NCBI GenBank assembly: GCA_030562195.1
Contig: JAUJPP010000005.1
Span: 21,873,106 to 21,937,105, forward strand
Direction: 5' to 3'
From: Nipponacmea schrenckii
Taxonomy: Eukaryota; Mollusca; Gastropoda; Lottiidae
Length of the DNA stretch: 64,000 nucleotides
This document shows positions 21,302-32,040 of this stretch, piece after piece. How positions within the stretch are numbered: position 1 is the stretch's first letter; the number at the start of each line of letters is the position of its first letter. The notes under the pieces are model-generated. The model had not been told where the DNA came from. It made no database searches and saw nothing but the letters and a program-made list of their open reading frames with translations. A program made the translations under genes and the position numbers.

Positions 21302-23119
21302 AAACAATTGTTAATTAACAAAGAGGATAAAATATCTAATTAATTTTTGTTGATGAATAAACGCAATAAAATCAGTGAGTGACCTGTGTATGAAAGGTAA
21401 AGGAAAGGCAACCTACGCCCACCGGATCTTGTCAGAAACTATAGCATTACCTCATAACCTTTATAAAATAATTCATATAGTCTTGAAGATTAAGTGTTTC
21501 ATAATTATGAAACAATCCAATATATACTAAGTCATTAACACTATCTAAAATATTTATTTGCAAACTTTCTTTGGCCGGATTATATCATTTGATCATATCA
21601 TAGACCAACCAGTGCACCTTAACAGAGAGCCCGTTTGTATTAGCGCCTAAGTGTCGACTGGCATTTACAATCTTTACTTTTGACAAGGCATGTTTGAAAT
21701 TCAATTCTTTTGCTCGAATTTGATTCTATAATCACGTTTGTACAGTGCCAAAATATATAATGATGTAAAGCGCCAGTTCAGGTCCAGACTAGCTCCTCAT
21801 ATCTTTAATTCCGATGCCACCTATTGAATATTTGTATGATTTTTGATATTGTGTACAATATTTCAATATCATTTATTAGAGTGATTTGCCGACATGCTGG
21901 CACCAATGAGAATTTCGTTTCGTGTGTGACTAGGGTTTTAGTTTTGACCCGGGGTGAATCTACTCTATAACTATTGATTTTGATTGAATTGAAACTTACC
22001 AGATGGTGTAGATTAATTTAAATTTGTCCTTTTCATATCTAAGAGTTAATCAATTATTCTAATAAAATCCCGTTTATTGGCCATTTTTATAATTTACAGG
22101 GTTTTGCCTTTAACAACATTTCCTTTTAAAATACGTGTACACGGGAAGGGTTTGGGAATAAAGGATCCGAAAATCTTCTTATCTGACGTCACATTTGTTC
22201 TGGAGATTGCTATTTATATGGTGATGATATGTGAAGAAGGCATAGACACGTCAAGAACGTATGGTTTATGTAACCGTTTTTCATGTATAAGTGCATTGTA
22301 TGCAAGAATGGCCCAAAAGAGTTGCTACCTTTTCGTTATGACCCCTCAGTGGGTTTTTGTGTTCTTAGAATTAAGTCATTATCACCCCCTTTAATTGGGT
22401 AGGAGCAAAAAAATAGCAAGGGAACAATACAGAACATGTACATATAAGTGTAACATGCACTATAGGCCTATCATAAGTAATAACGGATTTCGTTTCTAAT
22501 CAATAGAAGTAAATCACAAGGTAAAAAGTTTCCAATTCAAGCGGTAAACGGAAATCCTGCTGTCTTGTGACTAGTTTCAATCCTGTGTTCTCACAGATTA
22601 TTCACACACGGACCATAAGCTACATTTGAATTTGATGTTAAAAGTAGTGGCGTTTCCATTAAGCAATAGGTGGATGGGCCGTTTGGGTGAATTGCAACCG
22701 GGGACTCACAGAACATTTAAGTCAAAGATAAATAAATAAAATTAGGCCGGGCTATCCCTCAGAAAGGCAACGGATTAAATAGAACAGTGTGTATCTCAAA
22801 ACCGCTCAAATATTATACATTTTATACTTTCTGACCACTCTGAGACAGACTCAGCATCTAGGGGCGGTGTCTTTGTTTCTCCGACATTCTCTGACATCTC
22901 CGACACCCCGAATTGAAGAAAAAAAAAACACGATGGCTGCAATAAAAAGTTAAAATGTTCTAAATTATTTTTTTCTTCTACAAAAATCAAGCAGACAATT
23001 AATGGTGTTATGAACATGACCACGACTTTAATCAGTTTTAAGAGGTAAATAACTTATTAGAATTGGTAGAACCACTGATACTGTAGTTGAGGTGGCCTTA
23101 AAATACTTCTTCTTTGCAC
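21302..23119. other. Intergenic region between the metalloprotease and the SOD duplication
   Basis: No gene was recognised. A 105-codon open frame (22077-22394, plus) has no familiar motif. At 21410-21436 there is a weak match to the left end of the pearl-like elements (GGCAACCTACGCCCACCGG). From 22864 a fragment related to the long-TIR element at 36697 is present. Confidence 0.5.
22864..23000 (+). mobile_element. Fragment related to the long-TIR element
   Basis: It starts GCGGTGTCTTTGTTTCTCC, one base different from the terminus of the element at 36697-38024. It continues with a similar CTCCGAC-rich stretch and then GGCTGCAATAAAAAGTT, matching the GGCTACAATAAGAAGTT further inside that terminal repeat. 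Only about 140 bp is alignable by eye, with no second terminus nearby, so this is a truncated or internally deleted copy. Confidence 0.6.
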
Positions 23120-23266
23120 GTCTGAACCAAAGCAATGGCTGTTGAAGGTCGTGGAAACTAAAGAACCTTTAACTATGGGATCAGTACTATCAACCAGTTT
23201 CCTCGGTGGATACTGGAATTGATTGTATCCATATTCTGTAAGGAAATGTATATATATGGTAGGGTA

Positions 23267-23722
23267 CTGTAAGGCTACAAATTATTGCGGGAAAGAAATT
23301 AATGCGTTAAATGCCACCTATCCGCGATCGCATTAATTTGTATCCGCATTTTTAATTACATATTTCCAAGTGAAGTAAAGGAAAATGAAATCAAATGATG
23401 GACAAAAGGTAATGTGAGTGAAGTATTTAAATTGAGACCGGGGGGATTAAGTAATTAGGCAATTATCTCTAAATTTGAAGCTGATTAGTAATCAATGACT
23501 TTAAAACAAAAGATATTCACACTTGACTATTTAAAGATAAAATCTTGATCATTGTTCATGCCTTCATTAATTTAACACTTGAAGAATTCCGGGAAGCCCA
23601 CTTTTTCTATGATATTAAAAAATGCGACACCTATCGCGGTAAGCATTACTTTGTGCTCGCATTTTAGTCTCTATACCCCATGTCGCATTAATTTGTTGAC
23701 GCATTAATTTCTAGCCTTACAG
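23267..23722. mobile_element. TA-flanked MITE (Tc1/mariner-like), 456 bp
   Basis: Termini CTGTAAGGCTA (23267) and TAGCCTTACAG (ending 23722) are inverted repeats, and TA is duplicated on both sides. In the paralogous segment the same spot reads GGTAGGGTAACTATC (about 29807-29821) with a single TA and no element, which confirms the insertion. CGCATTAATTT and its complement recur several times in the subterminal regions, as transposase-binding repeats often do. No coding sequence is present. Confidence 0.9.
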
Positions 23723-24608
23723 TAACTATCATCTGTACAATATGAGGCTATTATGAACTTCTTACTTCTTACCTGAACTGTAATATTGATTGCAATGCAC
23801 GCTATCGAATACAGCCTCGACAGAAGCAATAATGTTAACTGCTCTGATTTGGCTGTACAATCCAATAAAAAAAAAAGTGACCGTTTCAGTCAAGTTATAA
23901 ATATTAAATAATATCTTCACATTGAAAAGGTGATAATTACGAAACACTATCCATAACGATAATGAAAGTATGCTATACAATCTATGACTTCATATATTTC
24001 ACAAAAATATCGTCTTGGTAAAGTATAATGTGACGAGTAGTTTTGATATTTTTGTGAACATTGTTTACTTCGAATGAATACTGTCTTGGTATTGCAAAAA
24101 CTTTGTATAGTGTTGACCATGTCTTGGTATTAAAACACCATGTAATTTGCATTGAGTTTATATGAAAAAATCTAGTCAAGAGTTCTGTTTCTCTCCCTAA
24201 ACAATATGATATTGGCGGTTTTATTGCTACTTCTACCATAGTGATCAGCAAGTATAACAATTAATATGTTATATAATCTATTTTATCTATTAATGAAGTG
24301 TCTACATTTAGAAAAGAAGTAAGACGCAAAGACTTTGTTTAAAATTACATGTAATTAAACTCGTATTAAGATTAAGGCAGTGTTGAAATAGCCAATTTCA
24401 AATTAAACATCATTATCGTTAGCCAGGATTTTAAGATAACAACAGTAACTTTGAACTGATAATGTGTGCAGTTGGGTTTGTGATGATAACAATTACTAGG
24501 ACAATACGTCATTTAAATTATAAACTATAAGATACAAGTCATCTTAAGTTTCAAACAGTATTGACCTTGTTTTCTTCCAAACGTAGTATAGGAAGAACTT
24601 TCGCCGTC

Positions 24609-27600
24609 ATGAAGCCGTGGATTTGCATTTTTGTTAGCTTGGCTTTGGTGGGCGTTTTGGAAGCTGGCCCCAAGAGGAAATCGAAAAAAGGTGCATTTTC
24701 TGGTAAGTATCAAATATATATTTTGAATACAGCTATCACATTGTCATTCGTGCACATTAAGTTTGTAATTTTCAGTAAACGAAATGAAAGGGTCAGATTT
24801 GTTTGGCTATATTAGATTTATCATCGTCCCCCAAGAATTTATAAAAGTGCAGAAATAAATTTATTGCTGGTAAAAGTTTTCATTTGTAATGTGCACTTGA
24901 AATAAAGCAACATATCGTCTTTTTTTAGAATTGGAAGCTAATTTAACGGCATTATGGACCAAAGTTAATAGAATGGCAACAGGAGTACAGATTCATCTTC
25001 ATGGAATGGACGATGCTGAACCGCATATGGATAACCAAGCTGACGGGACCCACGTTCACTTACATATGCACATGGGACACGGTGATCGTCATGGAGGTGA
25101 TAAAAATAGAAATCTCAAAGATGATCATGAAAATGGTAAATATAATATACATTTTCTGGACAATTCACTTGCAAGATATTTTCTTCAAAAACGATTTGCC
25201 CACTGTAAGCATTAAAGGAATCGATACATATCGCACAAGCAGTCGCGTAACTAGACTTTTTTGTTTGGGGTGGCAAGAAGGGGAAGCTAGTAGAAATGGG
25301 GGGGGGGGGGGCTCCTAAGATAATGCAAGTGCCAACGGCACCATCTGCACTTGCTGGGATAGGGTAGTAGCTGTGGAGGTATGTTGCCCCATCAGAAGCC
25401 AAAATTTAAACAAAAAATGCCAAGACTGACCATTTGGTGCTTAAATTTTTTGTAAAAATAAAAAACAAAAGTGTCAACTTCATATGTGTATCGTTCATTT
25501 TTATTTTTCTTAAAAGAGCTTTATCCTTAAGTTCTTGTGCTGCTCTGAGAATCTGTCAATGAAATCATCTAGGTCTATGGACGCAGTGAGTTCTCGCTCA
25601 AAATGCAAGACTCCGAGATCACTTAATCGTGTTTGTCATTGCATTCCTCAAATAAGTTTTTGTCATCCTAAAAAAGAAAAGCTACGTTTGCATGTCGCCG
25701 ATGGTACTTCTTTTTTGCTTCGGGTTCATCAACGTCATCACTTGAACCTGGCCTTGCAAAGAAATCAGCAAGTGTTCTTTGCCCTACACTCTTGCTTGTA
25801 CCGGCGATTTTGTTAGATCACAACTGATACGAAGGACAACTGCATATAATGATGTAATGGGGGCCTTGCAGCCCCGCTGGTTACGCCACTGCGCACAAGT
25901 TATTTGAGACATCCTAAAAGTAAATATGTTGTAATTTTTCATATTATTACCGTTAGTTGCCCTTTAATGGTCACATATCACGGAAATGTTTTTATATGCG
26001 TTTATATATTTTTTGTAGAATACCATTATGGTATCTGTCAAGTTGTGTCTAATACTGCTCTACCAGGAGAGGAACAACAACCCATAACTGGCAATCTTTA
26101 CTTCCGTCAAATGGTAAATTGCTCTTAAATATCTTATTCATTATTTACTATATGGCAACAGAACATTTTGAGAGAATACTTCAAAGAAGTATTAAAGACA
26201 GATATGTCCTTATCAGTTATCTAGGCTCATACAATTTGTCGATGGAGGGGGCTTGGCCCCAAATGAGCCTACCTCGACATATTTTGTAGTTAAAAGCATG
26301 ATCTCAAAACATTTCCATGTATGATTTATATTATTTTTAATTTGAAATACAACCCCTTAAAGATGTAGTTCAAGGCTGAATATTTAATAGATACGCATTA
26401 TATGACAGGAAATTCTCGCTTTGAAAGTCACCGTCCTGTGTATGATTATTATCTTTCACATATCAGTCTCCCAGAGTGGTCGGTTCCTGTGCAGAGAGGA
26501 TAACTTAAATATATACCATGTTTTGATAAAAATTCTTATTAAAGTGACATATCAGTGATATTTCCATATGTCATTCATCAGAATAAATCATTATGGTGTT
26601 AAAGTTATTGTTTAAATACTGATCACACCCGATACAATATTAGTGAAGCCTCTCATTTGAAATAAACACTTCCATTAATGTCAATTCAGTAAAGATTCTA
26701 TAACTTCGAAAGTCATAAGAGTGTTTAAATATCGACCTGATATAGTTTACAGAGAGTCCCGATGGTCTGAGATTTCTGACCATAACCCAGCAGTTAACCA
26801 CCAATGATATATTAACTGGTGACGGGTGTTTCAACGATGAAAGACCCCGTTGAAGATCTCTTCAGTTTCCCGCCTTATATGTTGTTGACCAGAATAATAA
26901 CCTTGAATTAAACAATTTTAGCATGGTGAACATTTAGAAATTAAAGTTCATCTGGAAGGTTTTGACATGTCTGGAGAACATGCATCTCATCTTCATGGTC
27001 TACATGTACATGAATACGGTGATATGAGTGACGGCTGTAATTCCCTGGGTAGCCACTTTAACCCGAATAATAACCAGGAGCATGGTGGACCTCATAAGGA
27101 AAATAGGTAAGAACCCATTCACTCTTTTCTCTTTTCACGTTATTGACAAAAATCATTTTCTGAAAATATCTACGGTATCACGAACAAACTTAACTATTCT
27201 ACTTCCAAAGGGTCTGCTATAAAACCAACTGTGAACAAAATATTTCTACCATAATTTAATGAAACGGCAGATTACAAAACTTGCCAAATGGATATGAACG
27301 CAACAATTTCTAAAATTCATCCATGTGTGTTTAATTACAGACATTGTGGTGATTATGGTAATATAGAATGTGATGAAGAAGGTGTAGTTCATAGAACGTT
27401 CATGGATGATCACACAGCACTTGAAGGCCCTTATAGTATTCTTGGTCGAAGTATTGTGGTAAGTGGACTGGCTTAACTGCTTCTCTTATTGTAACATAAA
27501 CAGTACAATTTATCTTATTCATACCCATGCTACAATCAATCATTAGTTTTCATTGGGATGGGCTTAGATATGCTGTAACTTCGAAATTTCACTAGTTGTT

Positions 27601-28857
27601 GCACGGTGGCCATTTGTGGGGAGTGTCTTGGCAAAGCATCAAGGTCTCACACAGGTTTACTTGGCTTGAAGAAGTTTAACCTTGTTAACTCAAGGTGACA
27701 ACTTTTCAAAATAAATGCAGTCCCATAAAGTGCTTTAACAAATTCCTCTGCAGTGGAAATAAGATTAAATTCGCCGTAATCCACATCTTTCTCAAAATAA
27801 TTTTTCACTGCTAATTCCATTTCTATATCGTCTAAATTTTGTGAAAGAATAATATCTTCATCGTCGTTATAAACACTGCGACACAAACTGAAATATATCA
27901 ACTGATGTATACAGGTATTGATGACCTATTTTAATATGTTTATCGCTCGGTTATGCACGTGTAATTTAATTCATAAAACTTTTGCTATAAATTATACTTG
28001 AATCAGTTTCAGCTGACTGACCATGTGAAACTGAAACAAAATTTACTTAAATGGGAAGAAGTCTAAACGAAATTTCGTGAGAAGATAAGCGTTCACAAAA
28101 TTAGGACTATTCTTAGTGCAGGATTTGCAAAGTTATCCTATTTCAAATACAAGTGGATCAGGAGAACGTGCTCGTCTGAAAAAAAATTGTAAAACAAAGA
28201 GCTTCATGCAATAAGCTTAAGAATATTATGGGATGGCCAATAATAGACATATCTGTTTGGATACTTGTACATTGATTCAAAATATATTTTTGGCCTTTGC
28301 AGATTCACGAAAATGCTGATGATCTTGGTTCAGAAGTCGATGCCTCTGGTGGGGCGGGAAAAAGATTAGCCTGCTGTGTTGTTGTTGGTTCTAAAGACCT
28401 AGATTGGGATACAATCCACGGTGAACACGAGGCCATGGTGGTTGTCGAAGATCACCAACATCAGGACATGTCTCATGCTCATCACAAAGATCATAAACCA
28501 AATGATGATACTCACCGCAGATATAGTCATGACGATACTCATCACGGGTATCATGCTGGACACGATGATCATAAAGGTCATGAGCACGAAAATCATCCCT
28601 ATCATCCAGGTCATGAAAACCATGAGGGTCATGTACATCCTGTAGAACATGATCCCAACCACGAAGGTCATTCCGATCACGTCGGCCACACAGACGAAGA
28701 TCATCCTGATCATCCAGGTCATGAAAACCACGAGGGTCATGTACATCCTGAAGAACATGATCACAATCACGAAAGCCATTCCGATCACGTAGGTAAAAGG
28801 GGTAAGAAACGAGACGGGAAGGGCAAGAAGAAATGGAGAAAAAATAAACAATCTTAA
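24609..28857 (+). CDS. Secreted Cu/Zn superoxide dismutase with His-rich N-module and tail, copy 1
   Basis: Predicted extracellular Cu/Zn-SOD (superoxide dismutation). Exons: 24609-24702, 24929-25135, 26019-26113, 26922-27106, 27341-27458, 28303-28857, all in phase; 417 aa. The ATG at 24609 is preferred over the upstream in-frame ATG at 24561 because a signal peptide follows directly ([14 protein letters not shown], residues 2-15). Residues 32-100 form an extra module rich in HxH motifs ([21 protein letters not shown]). The SOD fold follows: Cu ligands H160, H162 (HVHEYGD), H177 and H235, Zn ligands H177, H186, H195, D198, disulfide C171-C257, and R254 are all present, so activity is plausible. 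This contrasts with some molluscan SOD-like plasma proteins that have lost copper ligands. Residues from about 275 to 400 are a His/Asp/Glu tail with two copies of a repeat of about 36 aa, ending in a Lys/Arg-rich stretch. Confidence 0.93.
25240..25891. mobile_element. Non-autonomous hAT-like element in SOD copy 1 intron 2
   Basis: The 652-bp element has termini CAGTCGCGTAACTAG and CTGGTTACGCCACTG (inverted, one or two mismatches) and is flanked by a perfect 8-bp duplication CGCACAAG (25232-25239 and 25892-25899). TIRs starting CAGTGGCG and 8-bp target duplications are typical of hAT elements. The SOD copy 2 intron lacks the insert. A run of G occurs inside (about 25299-25311), and no transposase was recognised. 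Confidence 0.88.
28500..28790 (+). repeat. His-rich coding repeats in the SOD copy 1 tail
   Basis: Two tandem copies of a unit of about 108 bases (36 aa) encode segments of the form [17 protein letters not shown] followed by ..GHSDHVG. The His spacing is mainly every two to four residues. The antisense strand is open as well, which produces spurious minus-strand frames. Confidence 0.9.
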
Positions 28858-28976
28858 GAACGTCCTAGACTATTTTATTATTGTTTAATCGATACAATAT
28901 CATAAAAAAAATTAAAATTTTATCTTATGTATGTTTTTGAATATATTGTTTTGGTTTCATGTAAATTTGAAATCGT

Positions 28977-28982
28977 AATAAA
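28977..28982 (+). terminator. Poly(A) signal of SOD copy 1
   Basis: AATAAA lies 120 bp after the stop codon. The same hexamer in the same context (AATCGTAATAAAAAAGG) follows SOD copy 2 at 38890. Confidence 0.6.
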
Positions 28983-30599
28983 AAAGGTGAAATTATTTGT
29001 GTGTTTTATACTAATTTAATTTCTGAGATCAGTCTAAGATTTGAGTTGTGGATGTCTTGAAGAGACAGGTTGATTTTAGGTCGTGGACAATAAGTAAATA
29101 GTCTTCATAAGGACTATAAATGCATAAACTAGGAATTTTATGGGAATTCCTGTTTTTGAGACTAAGGTACAATTGGTCAAACGGATTCCGATTCTTTTTA
29201 TCGTGACTGTCTGTTCTTCGTGGTCATTCTCTAAAAAAATAAATAAAATTGAATGAAATAAAATAAAACAGAACAAAAGCGTTATATCACTGATATGATG
29301 ATAAAGTAAATATTTTTAAGCTTTGTCTGGTCAACATACTTTATAGGAACACCTGGTGCAAACCTAAATACAGTCCCAATTGCTTGAAAAATGAATTTCT
29401 TCGTGAGGAGACTATTGATTTTGAGCGTGTAGAACAAACTATTACCATATTTTCAATGCAAGTCAGCAGGAATGATGAAACAGTCGGAATGTCATGTATC
29501 AGGAGGGCTTAAGCTGAATAAACATTCAAGCAGGATATCGAGTAAATAAACTCTTCTTTGATATTATAAAGTACAGAACAAACGAATGATAAATGAAACC
29601 AATTCAGGATATCCATTATTGTTAAGATTGTTAGACATATCTTTAAAGTTCTTTTGATTAATTCTGTTCGAACCAAAGCAATGGCTGTTGAAGGTTGCGG
29701 AAACTAAAGAAACCTTTAACTATATAGGATCAGTATTATAAACCAGTTTCTTAATGCTGTTACTGGAATTGATTGTATCCATATTCTGTAAGGAAATGTA
29801 TATATATGGTAGGGTAACTATCATCTGTACAATATGAGGCTATTATGAACTTCTTACTTCTTATCTGAACTGTAATAACCACTATTCTTGTACAATGGAA
29901 GATGTAAAATGAAGCTAATTGATTGTTTTGTACGCTATTGAATACATCCTCGACAGAAAAGCTGTGAATACAAAGTCATAGTGTTAACTGCATTTCTGTC
30001 GAGAGCTCGGATTTGTCTGTACAGCTCAATTAAAATGCTGTATTCCGTGATACAAAAACAGAGAATATTTCAGGCAAGGTATATAAATGTGAAGTTCTTA
30101 ATAGCTTCACATTGCAAAGATTAGTAACTACGAAATGAACAACGTGTATAACGATAATAATTATCATCAAAATACTTGTTATTTCCCTTTTTGTATAAAT
30201 GGTTTATCTTATGGAATGAACTGATGCGCCCATAATATGCATCAAATATTGTTTCTGGTAATCAAATTTAGATATGCTTATGTATATGTTCATTATTTGA
30301 TTACCATACGATAGACACCATTAGAAGGGCACTATCAATTAGAACACTTATCCGTGCTTCCCTACAGTGCTGAGATGATATTTGTTCTAAATTTCCTGGG
30401 CAAGAGGCGGTGGATATATTTCGAAACCAGAAGAAATGAAATGAAATGTATTAAGGTGCATCAGCACCAAAACGGGCTATATAGCACCTCGAATCCAGAA
30501 GAAGAACAACGTCCATTCTTTGAAAGTTCTTTTTCGTACACGAGAGCGATTGTAGAGATTTCGGGTTCAACAGCTATGCAGGTCTTGGTAAGAAACTAT

Positions 30600-30755
30600 G
30601 TTTAATTCGAACAAATACTGTTTTGGTATTAAAACATTGTTTAATTTGGACGACTTCTCTCTTGGTATTTTTTAATGAACATTGAATAATTTGGACGTTT
30701 ACTTTCTTGGTCTTAAAACATTGTGTACTTTGGACGAATTCTGTCTTTATATGCA
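30600..30755. repeat. Tandem repeat of about 44 bp upstream of SOD copy 2
   Basis: Four imperfect units of the form TTGTTTAATTTGGACGA..TCTTGGTATTAAAACA follow one another. The corresponding stretch in duplication copy 1 (about 24050-24140) has only about two such units, so the array has expanded here. Confidence 0.65.
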
Positions 30756-30910
30756 AATAGCTAGTAGTCATCAGTTCTGTTTCAGATGGGTAGTATTTCT
30801 CTCCCTAAACAATATGATATTGGCGGTTTTATTGCTACTTCTACCTTAGTGATCAGCAAGTATAACAATTAATATGTTATATAATCTTTATCTTATCGGT
30901 TGTGCCCCTT

Positions 30911-31672
30911 TAGTTAGACATCTCATTAGACATCTCAATTGTAAGAAATGGTTAAAGAAGCGTGGATTGAATATACCTAGAAGTGTAATGGATTAGTCCT
31001 AATTGACTAAGTTGCTGATGCTAGATTCCCTATAAGCATGTGGAACCATTTTGATACTGATGGACCCAAGACCAACAACAATCTTGAGGGCTTTCACAGC
31101 CGACTGAACTTTCTACTGCCACATTTTCATCCTAATATTTATCGATTTATTGAAAAGTCGAATTCAGTTATAGAACTAGAATTTTATAACTTAATCATTG
31201 GTGCAGCACCGCGTATTCACAAGAAAGTTTATAGAGAGACAGAGAACCGCCTGGTACGCCTTAAGCAGCAGCTGAAACTTGGTCAGAAGTCAGACATAGA
31301 ATATCTAAATGCTTGTGGACATTTACTTTCCCTGGGGTGAAAAACAAAACTGACAGTTATCAGATGTAAAGTGAAGTGAAGTTTTGATAACAACCATTAA
31401 CTTTCTGTAGGATGAAATAGTTATCAAATGTAAATTGTTGATCAAAATAAGTAAATTTGTCCTATACTGTCATTACAATGTGTAAGCTACTCATTGTTGT
31501 TATGAGTATTATTAAAAAATATATTACAAATTGTATTGATTTCTCTACTGATTATCTAATCCTATCTGGATTATTCCATGTTAAAGTCTGAAGTAACAAG
31601 CATGAGCAATAATGTGCACTCAACTTTTAAAAGTGTTGTTTTAAGCTGTCTAACTATTGGCACGTCTAACTA
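30911..31672 (+). mobile_element. MULE-type transposase fragment between terminal inverted repeats
   Basis: An open frame at 31038-31340 contains DGPKTNNNLEGFHSRLN, then a Phe/His/Pro segment (PHFHPNIYRFIE). This is the pattern seen near the C-terminus of MULE-type transposases (TNN..EGWHNRLN..HPN...FI). It is only about 100 aa, so the gene is a fragment. TTAGTTAGACATC at 30912-30924 and its near-inverse ACGTCTAACTAA at 31659-31670 may be the element ends. Duplication copy 1 lacks the whole insert. Confidence 0.6.
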
Positions 31673-32040
31673 ATGTTACTCTGGTTTCTCCTCATTTTCC
31701 GAGTAAATCTTTCGCCTTTTACTAAAGATTTCCATGGGGAGGAACATCATCATGTGTCTATAGACAATGGAAGGACACCCTTTAATCTATTGAGACGCAA
31801 AGACTTTGTGTAAAATTAATTGAAAAATAGCCAATTTCAAATTAAACATCATTATCGTTAGCCAGGATTTTAAGATAACAACAGTAACTTTGAACTGATA
31901 ATGTGTACAGTTGGGTTTGTGATGATAACAATTATTAGGACAATACGTCATTTTAATTATAAACTATAAGTCATCTTAAGTTTCTAACAGTTTTGACCTT
32001 GTCTTCTTCCGAACCTAGTATAGGAAGAACCTTCGCCGTC

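Larger units (their letters stand above)
23120..29240 (+). repeat. Segmental duplication, copy 1 (upstream region + SOD gene 1 + 3' flank)
   Basis: This block and 29670-39210 are tandem copies of one ancestral segment. Shared landmarks in order: ACCAAAGCAATGGCTGTTGA (23127 / 29684), GGAAATGTATATATATGGTA (23241 / 29801), AACAATATGATATTGGCGGT (24200 / 30808), the sequence just before the SOD start codon, all six SOD exons, and the 3' flank GATTTGAGTTGTGGATGTCT (29039 / 38940). Length differences come largely from mobile-element insertions in one copy or the other. Confidence 0.9.

Noticed and set aside
21410..21436. Third pearl-like element
   Set aside because: Only about 20 bases resemble the left end and no core or right end follows.
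22077..22394. 105-codon plus-strand open frame
   Set aside because: No motif, no coding-like context and no counterpart in the neighbouring duplication.
27647..27901. 84-codon minus-strand frame in SOD copy 1 intron 5
   Set aside because: Intronic, no recognisable domain; at most a repeat fragment.
28399..28851. Minus-strand 150-codon hydrophobic frame (and its counterparts at 38219-38745)
   Set aside because: Antisense of the His-rich SOD tail; CAT/CAC codons read backwards as Met/Val, giving a false membrane-like protein.
30354..30605. 83-codon plus-strand frame upstream of SOD copy 2
   Set aside because: Absent from the paralogous segment, no recognised motif; may be part of an unidentified insertion but cannot be supported as a gene.
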